The notes: a model not told the origin generated them from the letters alone. DNA of 64,000 nt from Mesostigma viride (GCA_009746045.1 RPFO01000059.1:620501-684500); one strand, 5' to 3'; shown: positions 48,157-59,385, counted from the first letter of the stretch. Numbers and translations: made by a program.

Positions 48157-49853
48157 TTAACCCCTAAATGGTCTTGCGGCCGATTTTCCGCCAAAAATCG
48201 AGTTCCAGCCGATGCATCGGCCCCTTCTCGGGCGACCAAATGCCGCGAAAACTATTGAGAATTAGGAAACGTTTAGCTGAGAAGATCGAAAGTTTATAAA
48301 ATACTCTAAAGCATGGTATATGGGTTTGCATACTTCTGACAAAGTTATAGAGGTGTTCTGGCCGGTCAAAGTACAAGGGGTCAGGGTACTTTTTCACGTA
48401 CAACGTGCATTCCGGAAAACGACGACCTGGCCATGGCGGCTTGCGCCCACGCATGGCATTTACGTTTTCGTTCGAATTTTCTGACCAAACTTCGGATATT
48501 GATTTTATACGTCCTAAAGATCATACAGGCCAATTTCTGGTTCGCGGGAATGCCCTTTGATAGGTGTCGGCAGCGTTCTTGCTGGAAAAAACTGCGATCA
48601 GGCCGGACGATAGAAACGTTGACAGCAATACCTTTCCGGCGTATTTTAAAGGATATATCGGTTTCTTTATACTTTTTATGATACATAGTAGTCGTAAACG
48701 TGCAAGGGTGGCCAGAAATCGCCGAATCCAGCGACCATGCTGCACAACTTTGGTGTGCCGAAATGCGCCATTTTGCGGCCACCGCCTGGGCCAAGGTAAC
48801 GCCATCCATGCCTGGTAAAGCTTAAGCATCGTTTTCCTATCGATGTTTGACGTTTATATATACGTTCTAGCTTGTGTAGCACATTCTTTTTGCATTATTC
48901 ATGCTCTTTCTTGACCCTGGCCTGGCCCCTTTCTAAAACACCCTTCTTAGATGCTTCCCTCAGTCAGTTGACCTGCCACAGGGTGATGGTGATAAGTTTT
49001 AGAGGCTGTATGGGTTTGAATACCTCCATATATGTTTGTTATACATTTCCCATACACATATTGCATGAGTGTGAGGCAGTTGGCTGGTCGCTGTGGCATC
49101 ATCAAGCACGTAACTGGTGAGTAAAAGCTTCCCATTGACAGCATGTGCCACCAGGTGTGCTGGCCATCACCTGGCAAGCTATAGCAGCTTAGGCCTAGTT
49201 TATCCTTGCTAGGGCAGGCTGAAATAGGCTCAACATCACTAGTTTGTTGGTGGCTGCCTCCTAGAATGCATGCCTTGCGTAGGGTATCCGTACCACGTTA
49301 CCTACGTGCATGGACAAGGTAGCACCTGCACATAGGTGCCATGTAAGGGCAGTGTGATGATGCAGTTATGTTTCCCCATCATTGTGGAAGGGAAATGTAT
49401 TGTTTGGCATGGTTGGTGGCCATATTAGTAGGTAGTATGCCCACCCCTACCCCCTTGGTTGCTTTTTACCAACGGTACCCCTATGGGCTGTACTGGGTGT
49501 AACTGCTGGTATACCCACCCAAATGATGACCCCAATGGCTCAAACTGTTCAGCAACTAATTGTTTATCATCCCTGAAGTGGTAGGTGCCTAGGTCTTATA
49601 ACATAATTCAAAATGCACATTCTACCAAAAATGAAAACGCGCGTCTTGACCCCCCTGACTTTGACGGCAGTTATACATGGCCTACCCTGCATATATGTGA
49701 GGTTGTGATATACCAACCCGAAGGGGAACTCATGGACATGCTTGGCCCCCAAGGACAGCCATTGGATATGGGTAGGTTGGATGGCATCTGGTTTGCAAAA
49801 TTGTGAAGATCCAGCCGATTTATCGGCAGGATCTCAGACCATTTAGGGGTTAA
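48157..49853. mobile_element. TTAA-flanked inverted-repeat element 3 (1.70 kb, non-autonomous)
   Basis: TTAA at 48157-48160 and 49850-49853 with a 14-bp terminal inverted repeat, CCCCTAAATGGTCT (48161-48174; complement 49836-49849). Subterminal copies of the palindromic motif CCAGCCGATnnATCGGC lie near both ends (about 48205 and 49811). No transposase frame is recognisable. Confidence 0.82.
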
Positions 49854-49886
49854 GCTCATGGCAGGTTTATACCCATCTTTCTAGGA

Positions 49887-50330
49887 ATGTCCTTGGGGCC
49901 ATCGCAACCCACTGGCAAACTTGCGCGCGCCGGGCACCGGCGCGGCGCGCCCCGGACCTATGTGACACAACTGGTTGAAGATGCAGGGCTTCCGGGACTA
50001 TCCGTACTCCGCGCCCGCATGATTGACAAGGAGAAATGGGGTGCCATCTGCGATAAGCACCTTCCCGAGGGGTATGCTCCTATTTTCTCCCCACGGTCCC
50101 CGCGGCCCGTTGCCAGCCAGGGTAGAAGTCCGCAGGTGGAGGTTATTGGTCCTGAGGATAGCCGCTACACTACCGCCTCGTCTGCCATGACAGTACTTAG
50201 AGGACAGCTCGGATGAGGATTACATCCCCATCTAGTGCTTAACGGTTGGGGGATGATGCCGACGATATTTGTGTAACTTTTGTGTAATTATTTTTCTAAT
50301 GAGATTAGCATAGTACTCTGTGGCATGATG
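49887..50330 (+). pseudogene. LINE reverse-transcriptase C-terminus relic
   Basis: The frame to 50216 contains PRTYVTQLVEDAGLPGL and RARMIDKEKWGAI, the pattern (TYV-QL-EDTG, then MxDRxxW) that ends many RTE- and Jockey-type LINE proteins. About 100 bp of 3' sequence follows. Its end, taatgagattagcat plus gtactc, recurs at 56328-56360. No RT core is present. Confidence 0.65.
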
Positions 50331-50340
50331 CCTTTGCGCC

Positions 50341-52320
50341 TTAATTAATTATCAACATCACTCCGTTGGGAGTAGATGTAGCACATAGCCCTGAGAAGGG
50401 GCATATGGCTTTTAATACATTCTAGGCTACTTCATGCAAGGGTGGGAATGTAAGCTACCCCTGCTCTAGGTGCACCAGGGCACCCGCGCCCTCATGGTCT
50501 ATCACGCTATGCCCGGGTAAGGGGGGAGCATGCCTGTGAGGGGGAAGATCATCATGGCTATACAAAAACTAGAGCGTGGCATCTCAGCAGAGAGCAGCTC
50601 TCTGCATGGGCACAGCATTACTAAATAAAACTAGGCATCGTCTGGAGTGTGGCTCATCATAGGCACACATGTACATGACTAAAAAGGCTAGGCCTAAGCT
50701 GGGATAGTGCCTGTAGTAGGCGGGCATGTACAAGGCCACTGTCTAACTATTCTACACTACTGCTGTATTCCCCTAGGCTGGGGCTGGAGTTGCTGGGGCC
50801 GCGGTGGTCGAGGGGGTCGCTTGCCAGGGCTTGTGGCCGACGTAGATGGCCGCCCCCTTCCAGTACACCGGCTGGCCCGCCTTGGTCTGCCGGAGCTGGG
50901 TGTAGGTCGGCCATAGCTCCCGTCGCCGTTGTTGCTGGGCCAGGGTCAAGTCGTCGTCCACGGTGAAGGGAGTATTCGCGAGCCGCTTGCGGCGTCTGAG
51001 AAACGAAAGCTTGTCCGCTGGGCTATCAAAGATGAGAAGAAGCGGAGGCGCCCCTGCCTTACCCCGCGCGCGGGGGAGGCGGTGGGCGGTCAGCTTGATC
51101 TCACCAAGAAGGCCCATGCGTGCAAGGATTTTGCTCTCAAACGCACGTGCAAGCTTCTCGGAATTCTCACCTTCTTCCATGTCCAAGTTCTTGAGTATGG
51201 CGTTGAGGCTGCGCTTGGCGAGCTCGGCCTCCTCGCGGAGGTCAAGCGTCTGCCGCTGGAGCTGGGCTGCGACGGCGGAGGTGGTGGAGGTGGTATGTTG
51301 CTTAAGCATGTCCGCCCAGGTCGTGATGGGAGGAGCCTCGCCGGCCGGGCCAGCCGAGGCTGGCTTGGCGGCAATGTCCTTCACTGCCTGGGCGGTGAGG
51401 CCTGCCGTGTTCTGCAAGACCTCGATAGCGATTGCATTATCCTTGAGGCGCTGGTCGATGTCGCGGAGCTGGGCGGTGATGGAGTCGGTGGAGGCGGAGG
51501 GGGGGGGGGGTGGAGGCGAGGAGGGTGGCGGTGGCGGTGGGGATGGTGGGAAGCTCAGCAGCCAGCGTGCCACCAATTGCCGCCACATCTGCGGCAAGAG
51601 GGGTCACGTGCTGCTCGAAAGCTTCCTTGAGGAGGGTGCGGATGGTGGCTTCGGTGGGGAAGGTGGAGGGGGGCGGTTTGGAAGCCCAGATCTCGGCTTC
51701 GGAGCGGCCAACAAGGGAGCAGAGGGCGAAGCGTTGGAGGTTGGGGCGACTCATGCGGGGAAGGACGGGGAGAGTCTCGGCGGGGTCGACAAGCTGGCCA
51801 AGACCAGGCCCGCGGCCGCGGTTGTGGGACGTGAGGTACACGCACAGGGCTAGAAGCGAGGCGTGATTGCCGTGGAACACGTCTTCCATGAACCGACTGG
51901 GGCTGCGTTGCCAGAAGCCGGGGCTGTTGACGTCGAAGGAGGTCTCTTCCCAGGGCGGCTTAGCAGAGCGACTGCGCTTAGGATCAGGCGATGTAGATGG
52001 CGAGGCAAGCCCGGGAGGCTGGGCGAGCACCAGTGCACGACGAGTGTCACCGTTGCCATCTGGGCCGGTGGGCGAAGCTGCAGCCGAAGCTGCAGGCGTA
52101 TTTTCATTGCCGAGCGCAGCCGCCAGGCTGCGTTGCGTCGAGAGGCGTTTGCTCATCGTATATTGCGTAATAGCGTCGGAAAATTATATCAGCATGTGCG
52201 TCGTAGAAAGACGCATCGATTGTGATATTCACGGCTAAATTCGGTGCTCAAACGTGAAAGTTATGAGCTCCGCCGTCAGCCATGGCTATCTCGTGGCTCG
52301 TGGCTCGTGGCTCGTAGTGT
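50341..52320 (-). mobile_element. HAL1-like element copy 1 (ORF1 only)
   Basis: Order in element sense: about 165 bp of 5' UTR, ORF1, about 400 bp of 3' UTR, stem ACTCC-CAAC-GGAGT (50360-50373) and a ttaattaatt tail. No reverse transcriptase lies between ORF1 and the 3' UTR, and copy 2 at 56425 has the same structure, so ORF2 absence is ancestral rather than a local deletion. Confidence 0.8.
50773..52156 (-). pseudogene. LINE ORF1p (L1-type RNA-binding protein), one frameshift
   Basis: About 460 codons from ATG at 52156 to the stop at 50773. The N-terminus is Ala/Pro/Ser-rich and contains SPDPKRSR. A middle coiled-coil-prone stretch (AQLRDIDQRLKDNAIAIEVL) is followed by an L1 ORF1p-like domain (AHRLPRARGKAGAPPLLLIF, then DDDLTLAQQQRRRELW). 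In L1 this protein coats the element RNA. The frame breaks once, in an 11-G run (51499-51509 on the plus strand), which could be a sequencing error. Not recognised to a named family. Confidence 0.75.
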
Positions 52321-52324
52321 GTCA

Positions 52325-52570
52325 TATTGGCGTCAGCGCTTGTCGGTGGCGCTGACTCGGGCCATGGCTGACATCATGCTCCGCCGTACGCGGGCTGATT
52401 TTGCGGTGCAGCAGGGCTATTAGGTTCCTCCCGTTAGGTGTTTCCATTGGTCTTATCGTAGTATAGAGCTTTGACATGGCTCTGTCTATAGGTTTATAGC
52501 TGAGCGAGTTTGCTTTGGTTTGAGTGATTTCACTCTGCTGTAAGTAATTATATTATTAACATATATATTC
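52325..52570 (+). mobile_element. Short plus-strand 3' fragment of the REL LINE
   Basis: Matches the last about 30 codons and the 3' UTR of the 53081-56292 element in opposite orientation. It starts directly at the 5' end of HAL1-like copy 1. Confidence 0.85.
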
Positions 52571-52935
52571 ATTGAGAATGATAGATTACGGAGGTGAGAT
52601 GGGCATGCAACATAAGGAAAAAACCGATAACTGGGAGAATAACCCTGAAAAATTAATAGTAATCTGACACGGACATCCGGATCACGCCAGCTGCACAAGG
52701 TACAACTAACTATACATCACAAAACTACACGCAGCAACAGCGCTGCCGACCCACCATGCAGCCCTGGAAGCGATCTAGACCGCATGGGTCGCGACAAAGT
52801 CGGCCCGGGTGCGGCGGAATAACACATCAGCCACGGTGCGAGTGAGGGCGAGTGACAGGCGCTGAATATATATATTCATTGAGAATGATAGATTACGGAG
52901 GTGAGATAGGCATGCAACTGTGAGACAGGCGCTGA
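52571..52935 (-). mobile_element. Relic of a second, diverged REL-LINE subfamily
   Basis: 52778-52866 in minus sense encodes QRLSLALTRTVADVLFRRTR and a few more residues before a stop. This is clearly related to QRLSVALTRAMADIMLRRTR of the neighbouring copy but strongly diverged in DNA. About 40 bp (attcattgagaatgatagat onward) occurs twice, at 52568 and 52872. Confidence 0.7.
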
Positions 52936-55900
52936 ATATATATATATTAAAAATATAATTACTTACAGCAGAGTGAAATCACTCAAACCAAAGCAAACGC
53001 CCAGCTATAAACCTATATACAGAGCCATGTCAAAGCTCTATACTACGATAAGACCAATGGAAACGCCTAACGGGAGGAACCTAATAGCCCTGCTGCACCG
53101 CAAAATCAGCCCGCGTACGGCGGAGCATGATGTCAGCCATGGCCCGAGTCAGCGCCACCGACAAGCGCTGACGCCAATATGACGTCCAGGTCCGCGCCGA
53201 CCATGGGGCCCGCTGGCCCTCCAGGTCCAGCCGGTCCTCCCGGAGCCGGCAGCACTCCTTGAAGAAGGCGGAGGTCAGGGGCCCCATGGCCCCAAACTCC
53301 TCCAGGACAAAGGGCACCACACGATGGTGCCCGACGTCGCCGTAGGCCAGGAGCTTGGCCCGCTCCGCCCGGTCCGCCGTGTAACCTGCCGTGAGGGAGG
53401 CCCCAGCCACGTGGCTAAGAGCCAAGGGCCGCGCCACCGAAACGTCAATAAGCAGATGCCGGCCACCCCCCTCAAAGTCCAGCACCACGATGTCAGGCCG
53501 GTGGTTGGGGGAATAGAAGGCAGCGCCATCCGCATCCTCGGACCGGATGTTCGCGTGGGGGAAAACCGACCGAATCATGGCGAGCACCACCGTCAGGAGG
53601 ACAGTGTGCAAATACAAATACCAATTCTGATTCTGTTGGCCCCCCATGCAGGCAAGGTAGTGAGTCCCCGTGGGATCCAGCGGCTGCCCACAGCTACCAC
53701 AAGGCCGCCCGGCCGGAACAAGAGGCTGCGGGGCAAATAGCTGGTGCCGGAGCGCCACCGAGTAGTGGCTGGGAGCCAAGGCGAATGGGGGGGCCATGGG
53801 AAGAGCACGAAGGTACGCCGAGCCCACACTCCGCAAGGAAAGCGAGAACAGCCACGCACGTCCCTGGGCGTTGAGGTCCGCGAAAAGAGCAATCCAATCA
53901 GCCGTGTGCAGAATACCCGCGTAGGTTTTCTGGTGTTTATCGATGACGCGAGCAGGGAATGCGGCGGGAGATTGAACGGAGGCGACCGAGGGAGTGCCGC
54001 GAGGGAGGTGGCGCTGTACCGCCTGAGCGGCACGGACGGGAGAACAGGCCTGCTGGATCTCAGCATAGGCCTCCTGGATGGCGGTGACGAAGGGCAAAGG
54101 GCTGCTGGGGTCCAGGAGGTCAGGCGCTGCCGTTGCCAAAAGGGGCAGGAGCCGGCAGCTTTCCGCCCACGACTGAGCGACGGAGCCCAAAAATGCTGCT
54201 GGGGCCAGCCGGGCGGCACGAGTCAGACCGCAGCCACCCATCCGTGCAGGCAGGGAGGCAATGCGAATAGCATGTGGCGGGAGGTCGGGGCCCGGGACCA
54301 GCTGCGCCAAGGCCGACTGGATGCGTTCGTCGTGGCCCTCGGCGGCCAGCCGGACCTGAGCCGGAAGAGCGCCCCGGAGCCAGTGAACGACGCGAGGGTG
54401 AGCGCAAAACCACAGAAGCAGACCCTTGGTCTGCGAATCATGAAGGCGCGCAATCAAGGGCAGTACCTCAGTGCGTGCCTCGAGGGCGGCCCGCAGAGCA
54501 TCGATGACAAACGCGGGGTCGCCAACCGGAACGCCGAGGACATCCAACCCATGGAGGCGCTCGTCCCGGCCCAAGAGCTGGGGCGGAAAGCCGGAGCAAT
54601 CACCTTGGGGCGAGTACACCGCGCACTTGGCCAGGGTCAACTGGAGGTTGATGTCGGCCACCGCGGTCTGCAGTGCCAGCAGAGCCGCGGTGGTGTCCGG
54701 CACAGGGCCCAGAAGGTAGATATCATCCAAGTAGGCCTGAATAGCGACCGCCGGGTGGGCAGCATGGACCGCTTGGAGGCAACCCTGGAGGGGGGCGGCA
54801 AAGTACAGGGGTCCCAGGGGGTCCCCTTGCTGGGTGCCCGACCGCGACAGCAGGCCGCCGCGAGTGCCGTCCTCCATGATGTGAACCAGTTGGCCGGGCT
54901 GGCCGTAGCACACGGCTGTCCAAGCGTACAAGTCCTCGAAGGACTCCATGACGGCCGCAAACATGCTGGCGCGGGACAGACTGTTGAACGCGTTGTGGCA
55001 GTCGACCTTGACGACAGCGTGGGTGGGGTGGGCCTCGAGGTAGGCCTGCACCGAATGGATGAGGATATCCGCCCCGCCTGGAGTCGTCACCCCCAGCTGG
55101 GCCGCCACCGAGGTCTCACCCGCTGCGAGGGGCGGGCAGAAAAAGGCACGGAGCTCGGGCGCCTTTTGGCGGCAGATCACTTTGCCCACGAGCTTGCGGA
55201 GCACCTCACCGCAGGCGATCGGGCGCACCTTGCCCTCGGGGGGGGCAAGACACCCTTGAGCAGAGCGAGGAGGCGAGCGCCCGCTAACCACTCGCGCGCA
55301 GCGGGAGGAACGCGACCAGCCGCCAGGTCAATGAGGGTGTCAAAGAGAATGTCCTCGCCCCCATGCCCCACCAGGACCTCCAAGTGCTCGTAGCGCCAGC
55401 CCGACGGCCCGGTAGAGGAAGCCCGCGGGACCGCACGCATCACCTCCAGGAAGCAGTCGCGGTCCAGCCGGAGGGGGGCCGGCAGGGGGTCCGGCACGGG
55501 CAGCTGGAATCCGGGCTCCGCAGGGTGAAGAGCCTCCAAGGCCGCCAGGGTAGCCGCATTGGCGGGGGCCAGCTTGGCCATTTCCAAGCGGGTCATGGCC
55601 CGGCTGAGCTGCCCCTCGCGGACGAGGCGGATGACGTCGGCGGCCACCCGCTCGAAGTTGACCTCCCCCGACAGCCGGGCCGTGCGCGGGGGCGGCACGC
55701 CAAACAGCCCCTCCCAGTCCCCCTGCAGAAAGCGTCGGCAACGGGCAATAACCGCACCCTGGAGGCCGCGCACACCACGCCCGAGAGGGGTGAGGAGCAG
55801 GCGGGGGGTCACCATGTGCAGTTTAAAGCCCAGCGGGTCGTCCGGAGCGGCGTGCATGCGCCGGAGAGAAACGATTGCACATTGCGCGAAAAGGCTACGC

Positions 55901-56292
55901 GCGCGGTGGGGGAGGTCGGTCAGGGTAGACGTCGGGTTGATGGCGCATGCATCCCAGGGAACCGTGTCAAGCCAACGCCAACTGGCCGAGTAGTCGGGCG
56001 GCGGGGGCTGGGAGCCGGTGGGAGCCGAGGCGGGAGGGGGGGAGGGGGCCGGGACTGCTGGCCGGTTGAGGGGCCGTTGAGCAACACAGGCGCGTGCGTG
56101 CTGAGCGCGCCCGTGAATGGAGTACACCCGCTGGCAGTGAGCTTCCGGGCACCGGTAACAGCTCATGGCCTGCAGATCCGCCGCGCCGAGATCGGGGTGC
56201 ACAGCGCGAAGGTGCTGGCAGAGGAGGTTACGGTTGTGGAACACACCATATATATGCACATGCATGTGTGGCTGCACTGGCCGGCATCGCAC
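52936..56292 (-). mobile_element. Non-LTR retrotransposon with RT and restriction-like endonuclease
   Basis: Element body from about 56260 (5' truncated) to an AT-rich tail near 52940. The 3' UTR is about 150 bp and identical in layout to 46885-47033. Unlike the HAL1-like family it lacks the CAAC stem-loop, so it is a separate family. Confidence 0.85.
53081..56292 (-). pseudogene. LINE polyprotein: zinc finger, reverse transcriptase, REL endonuclease
   Basis: About 1070 codons in two frames. N-terminal part: C2HC-type finger (CPEAHCQ...HARAC). RT motifs: KVRPIACGEVLRKL, motif A VKVDCHNAFNSL, motif B SGTQQGDPLGPLYF, motif C AYLDDIYLLG. C-terminal part: CCHC knuckle CGSCGQPLDPTGTHYLAC and a PD-(D/E)XK-like core, RPDIVVLDFEG then LLIDVSV. 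RT followed by CCHC and this nuclease is the order seen in R2-, NeSL- and CRE-type LINEs, which cut and prime at the target. The only break is a single-base shift in an 8-G run (55238-55245), so the copy may be nearly intact. The clade was not determined. Confidence 0.87.
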
Positions 56293-56327
56293 ACCATAGA
56301 ACGCATGGCATGCAATATTTTCAAGTC

Positions 56328-56362
56328 TTTAATGAGATTAGCATGGTACTCCGTGGAATGCA
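56328..56362 (+). repeat. Second copy of the RTE-like LINE 3' end
   Basis: taatgagattagcat, then gtactc, then gtgg matches 50298-50325 with three differences. It sits between the REL LINE and HAL1-like copy 2. Confidence 0.7.
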
Positions 56363-56600
56363 TGCCCATGCGTATGACACGCAAGTACTATTATCAGTAT
56401 TATGGCATGCAAGGTGCATGAACACGAGCCACGAGGTAGCCATGGCTGACGGCGGAGCTCAGAACTTTCGCGTCTGAGCCCCAAATTCCGTCAGTCACTT
56501 GCAACCGATGCATCTTTTCTAGGCGCATCTGCTACTATAAACGGTTACAGCTGTAACGCAGTATTGTGACCAGCCTGCAGCTATTACGCGAACTGCTATT

Positions 56601-58030
56601 ATGACGAGCAAACGCACAACCACGCAACGCAGCCTGGCGAATGCGTTAGGCAATGAAAATACGTCTGCAGCTCCGGCTGCAGCTTCGCCATCAGGGCCGG
56701 AAGGCAGTGGTGACACTAGTCGCGCACTGGTGGTCGCCCAGAACCCTCCCGGGCTCTCCTCGCCCTCTGCATCGCCTGACCCAAAGCGCAGTCGCCCAGG
56801 CGAACCTGGCTGGTCTGAGCGAGATTTTGACGTCGAGAGGCTCTTTACCACCAGTTCGACGCCAACAGGCCTGCCTTTTTCGACATGCCACCCATCAAGA
56901 TACTGGAGCTCGTGTTTTACGGGTCACACGCCTCACTGCTGGCCCTGTGCCAGCAACTCCATTTCCACACCCAGCTTTTCCGCAACGGAGCTGACGGCCG
57001 GTATTCCCACCGCGTCTCAGACTCGTCGACCAACCTGGCCGGCTGGTCTCGCCCCCGCCTTCAGCTCGCCGCTCTCTTTACCCTCACTAAGCGCTCGGCC
57101 GAGGACCTTCTGCACCCCGCCCCCATCACCGAATCCACCTTCGATCGTCCACCACCTCCACGCCGCCCTATCACAGCACGTGATGCCCATTGCTGCAGAT
57201 GTGGCGGCAATTGGCGGCACGCTGGCTGCTGAGCTCCCCACCATCCCCGGGCACCGCCACCGCCGCCCTCCTCGCCTCCACCCCCCCCCCCTCCGCCTCC
57301 ACCGACTCCATCACCGCCCAGCTCCGCGACATCGACCAGCGCCATTGCTATCGAGGTTCTGCAGAACACCGCAGGCCTCGCCGCCCAGGCGGTGAAGGAC
57401 ATTGCCACCAAGCCAGCCCCGGCTGGCCTGGCCGGCGATGCTCCTCCCATCACCACCTGGGCGGACATGCTTAAGCAACACACCACCTCCACCACCTCCG
57501 CCGTCGCAGCCCAGCTCCAACGGCAGACGCTTGACCTCCGCGAGGAGGCCGAGCTCGCCAAGCATAGCCTCAACGTCATTGTCAAGAACCTCAAGATGGA
57601 GGAAGGTGAGAATTCCGAAAAGCTTGCGCGCGCTTTTGAGAGAGAAATCCTTGATCGCATGGGCCTTACTGGTGAGATCGAGCTGGTCGCCCACCGCCTT
57701 CCCCGCGCGCGGGGTAAGGCCGGGCCGCCCCCGCTCCTTCTCACCTTTAAGACCCCGGCGGACAAGATTTCTTTTCTCAGACGCCGCAAGCGGCTCGAGA
57801 AGACTCTCTTCACCCTTGATGACGACTTGACCCTGGCGCAGCAACAACGGCAACGGGAGCTATGGCCGACCTACCTCCAGCTCCGGCAGACCAAGGCGGG
57901 GCAGCCGGTGTACTGGAAGCTAGGGGGCGGCCATCTACGTCGGCCACAGGCCCTGGCAGGCGACCCCCGCGGCCCCAGCGACTCCAGACGCCCCAGCTTA
58001 GGGGAATACAGCAGTAGTAGTGTAGCATAG
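56601..58030 (+). pseudogene. Decayed ORF1p of HAL1-like copy 2
   Basis: Homologous to 50773-52156 but with several frame changes (about 56850, 57230 and 57340) and an altered end at 57920-58030. Retained blocks include TQRSLANALGNENTS, ITTWADMLKQHTTS and DDDLTLAQQQRQRELW. No longer able to encode the full protein. Confidence 0.8.
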
Positions 58031-58392
58031 ATAGACCGTGGCCATGTACATGTACGCCTCCTAGAGGCACTATCCCAGCTAAGCCATGCGCTTTATTTAA
58101 TCATGTACATGTGTGCCTATGATGAGCCACACTCCAGATGATGCCTAGCTTTATTTAGTTATGTTGTGCCCACTGCAGGGAGTAACTCTCTGCTGAGACG
58201 CCATGCCCTAGCTTTTGTATAGCTATGCTGATCTTCCCCCCCATGACAGGCTCCCCCTTCGCTGGGCATAGCTTGAAGATCATGGGGATGCAAGTGCCCT
58301 GGTGCACCTAGAGCAAGGGTCCTTTACATCCCCACCCTTGCAGGAAGTAGCTTAGGATGTATGATAGGCCATATGCCCCCTCTCAAGGGCTA

Positions 58393-58662
58393 TTAATTAA
58401 TTAATTAATTAGACTCGTGCTCCCGTTGGGGAGTCACGGAGCATTAACCCCGATGGATGGATGGATGGATGGGTGCAAACATTCCTACCGGTCTAATCTA
58501 TCTACATTGGCTACATACTACATCTATCTAACAGAATTCTAACTACAACATCTATCTAGGCAGCCGCACGCTGCCCTAGGGGGAGCTATCTGGCGTGCCT
58601 CCCGCGGGATTGCACACGCGGGCGCTTCCCCACTGGGGGGGGCTCGTTGTCCTCTAGGGCTA
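58393..58662 (-). mobile_element. Small LINE insertion inside HAL1-like copy 2
   Basis: Minus-oriented 263-bp 3' fragment. It has a TTAA-repeat tail (58393-58411), stem CTCCC-GTTG-GGGAG read on plus (58420-58433), and four CCAT-type units. Perfect 7-bp target duplications AGGGCTA flank it at 58386-58392 and 58656-58662. Confidence 0.82.
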
Positions 58663-58718
58663 TGTGCTACATATACTCCCAACGGAGTTATGGTATAATT
58701 CAATTCAATTCAATTCAA

Positions 58719-59385
58719 GGTGCATGTGCGCGGACAAATATCTAGACCTTACCTGTACATACACTACACGTACATATGCAAATTACATGCATGTATTCCA
58801 TCGATCCATGCCTGTGGCTAACAATCCCACCATCAAAATATCGTATCTGCACCATCAGCCATCTGTGTAAATGAATATCTAGGACTGGAATGATAGAATG
58901 TAATTGCACAAACCACAAATTAACATGTACTGCAGTTGATACGGCATCTACATATTCTAATCATTCACCTCGTGCATGCCTCCAGCACTGGGCTGGGAGC
59001 TTGGAGACGACGTTTCCAGACCGACCTGTGGTCTACCGAATAAAGCTGAATGCACCATGCTGCAGCTAGCATCAATTTCCTGATGCTGTCATATTGCCCA
59101 GATATTACTGGCTGGTAGGCTAGAGACCTTTGACATTCACAATATTCTTACCTGTCATCAGCACATGCCTGCTGCAGAATCAGCTCCATGATGATCTGAG
59201 TAACTGGCCAAAACAATATTGCAAAACCAGCAAATAGCTATACCCGCCACATGTGGCGGGATTGTCAAAATCACGTAGTGTCTTCCTAAAGGTTGCACCG
59301 GCCGATTGCATCTTTGCAAAGGCTGCTCGCCAGGCTTCCACCAACTGTTGGATTACCAGACTCATCAACGCAACAAGGTGCTGTG
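58719..59385. other. Spacer downstream of RAD1
   Basis: No coding segment. It contains a perfect 18-bp palindrome CCCGCCACATGTGGCGGG at 59244-59261, about 125 bp beyond the RAD1 stop. Confidence 0.6.

Larger units (their letters stand above)
56425..58718 (+). mobile_element. HAL1-like element copy 2 (ORF1 only), interrupted
   Basis: Same 5' UTR, ORF1 and 3' UTR as copy 1, in opposite orientation. The 3' UTR is split at 58392 by a 263-bp insertion and resumes at 58663. It ends with the stem ACTCC-CAAC-GGAGT (58675-58688) and an AATTC-repeat tail (58695-58718). Confidence 0.8.

Noticed and set aside
53744-55393. Plus-strand frame of 549 codons
   Set aside because: It is the antisense of the reverse transcriptase, which has all catalytic motifs on the minus strand.
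50341-58718. Helitron or LTR element as explanation for the repeated ORF1 blocks
   Set aside because: Ends show a stem-loop with short-repeat tails and 5' UTR-ORF1 order, no LTRs, no helicase; this fits LINEs.
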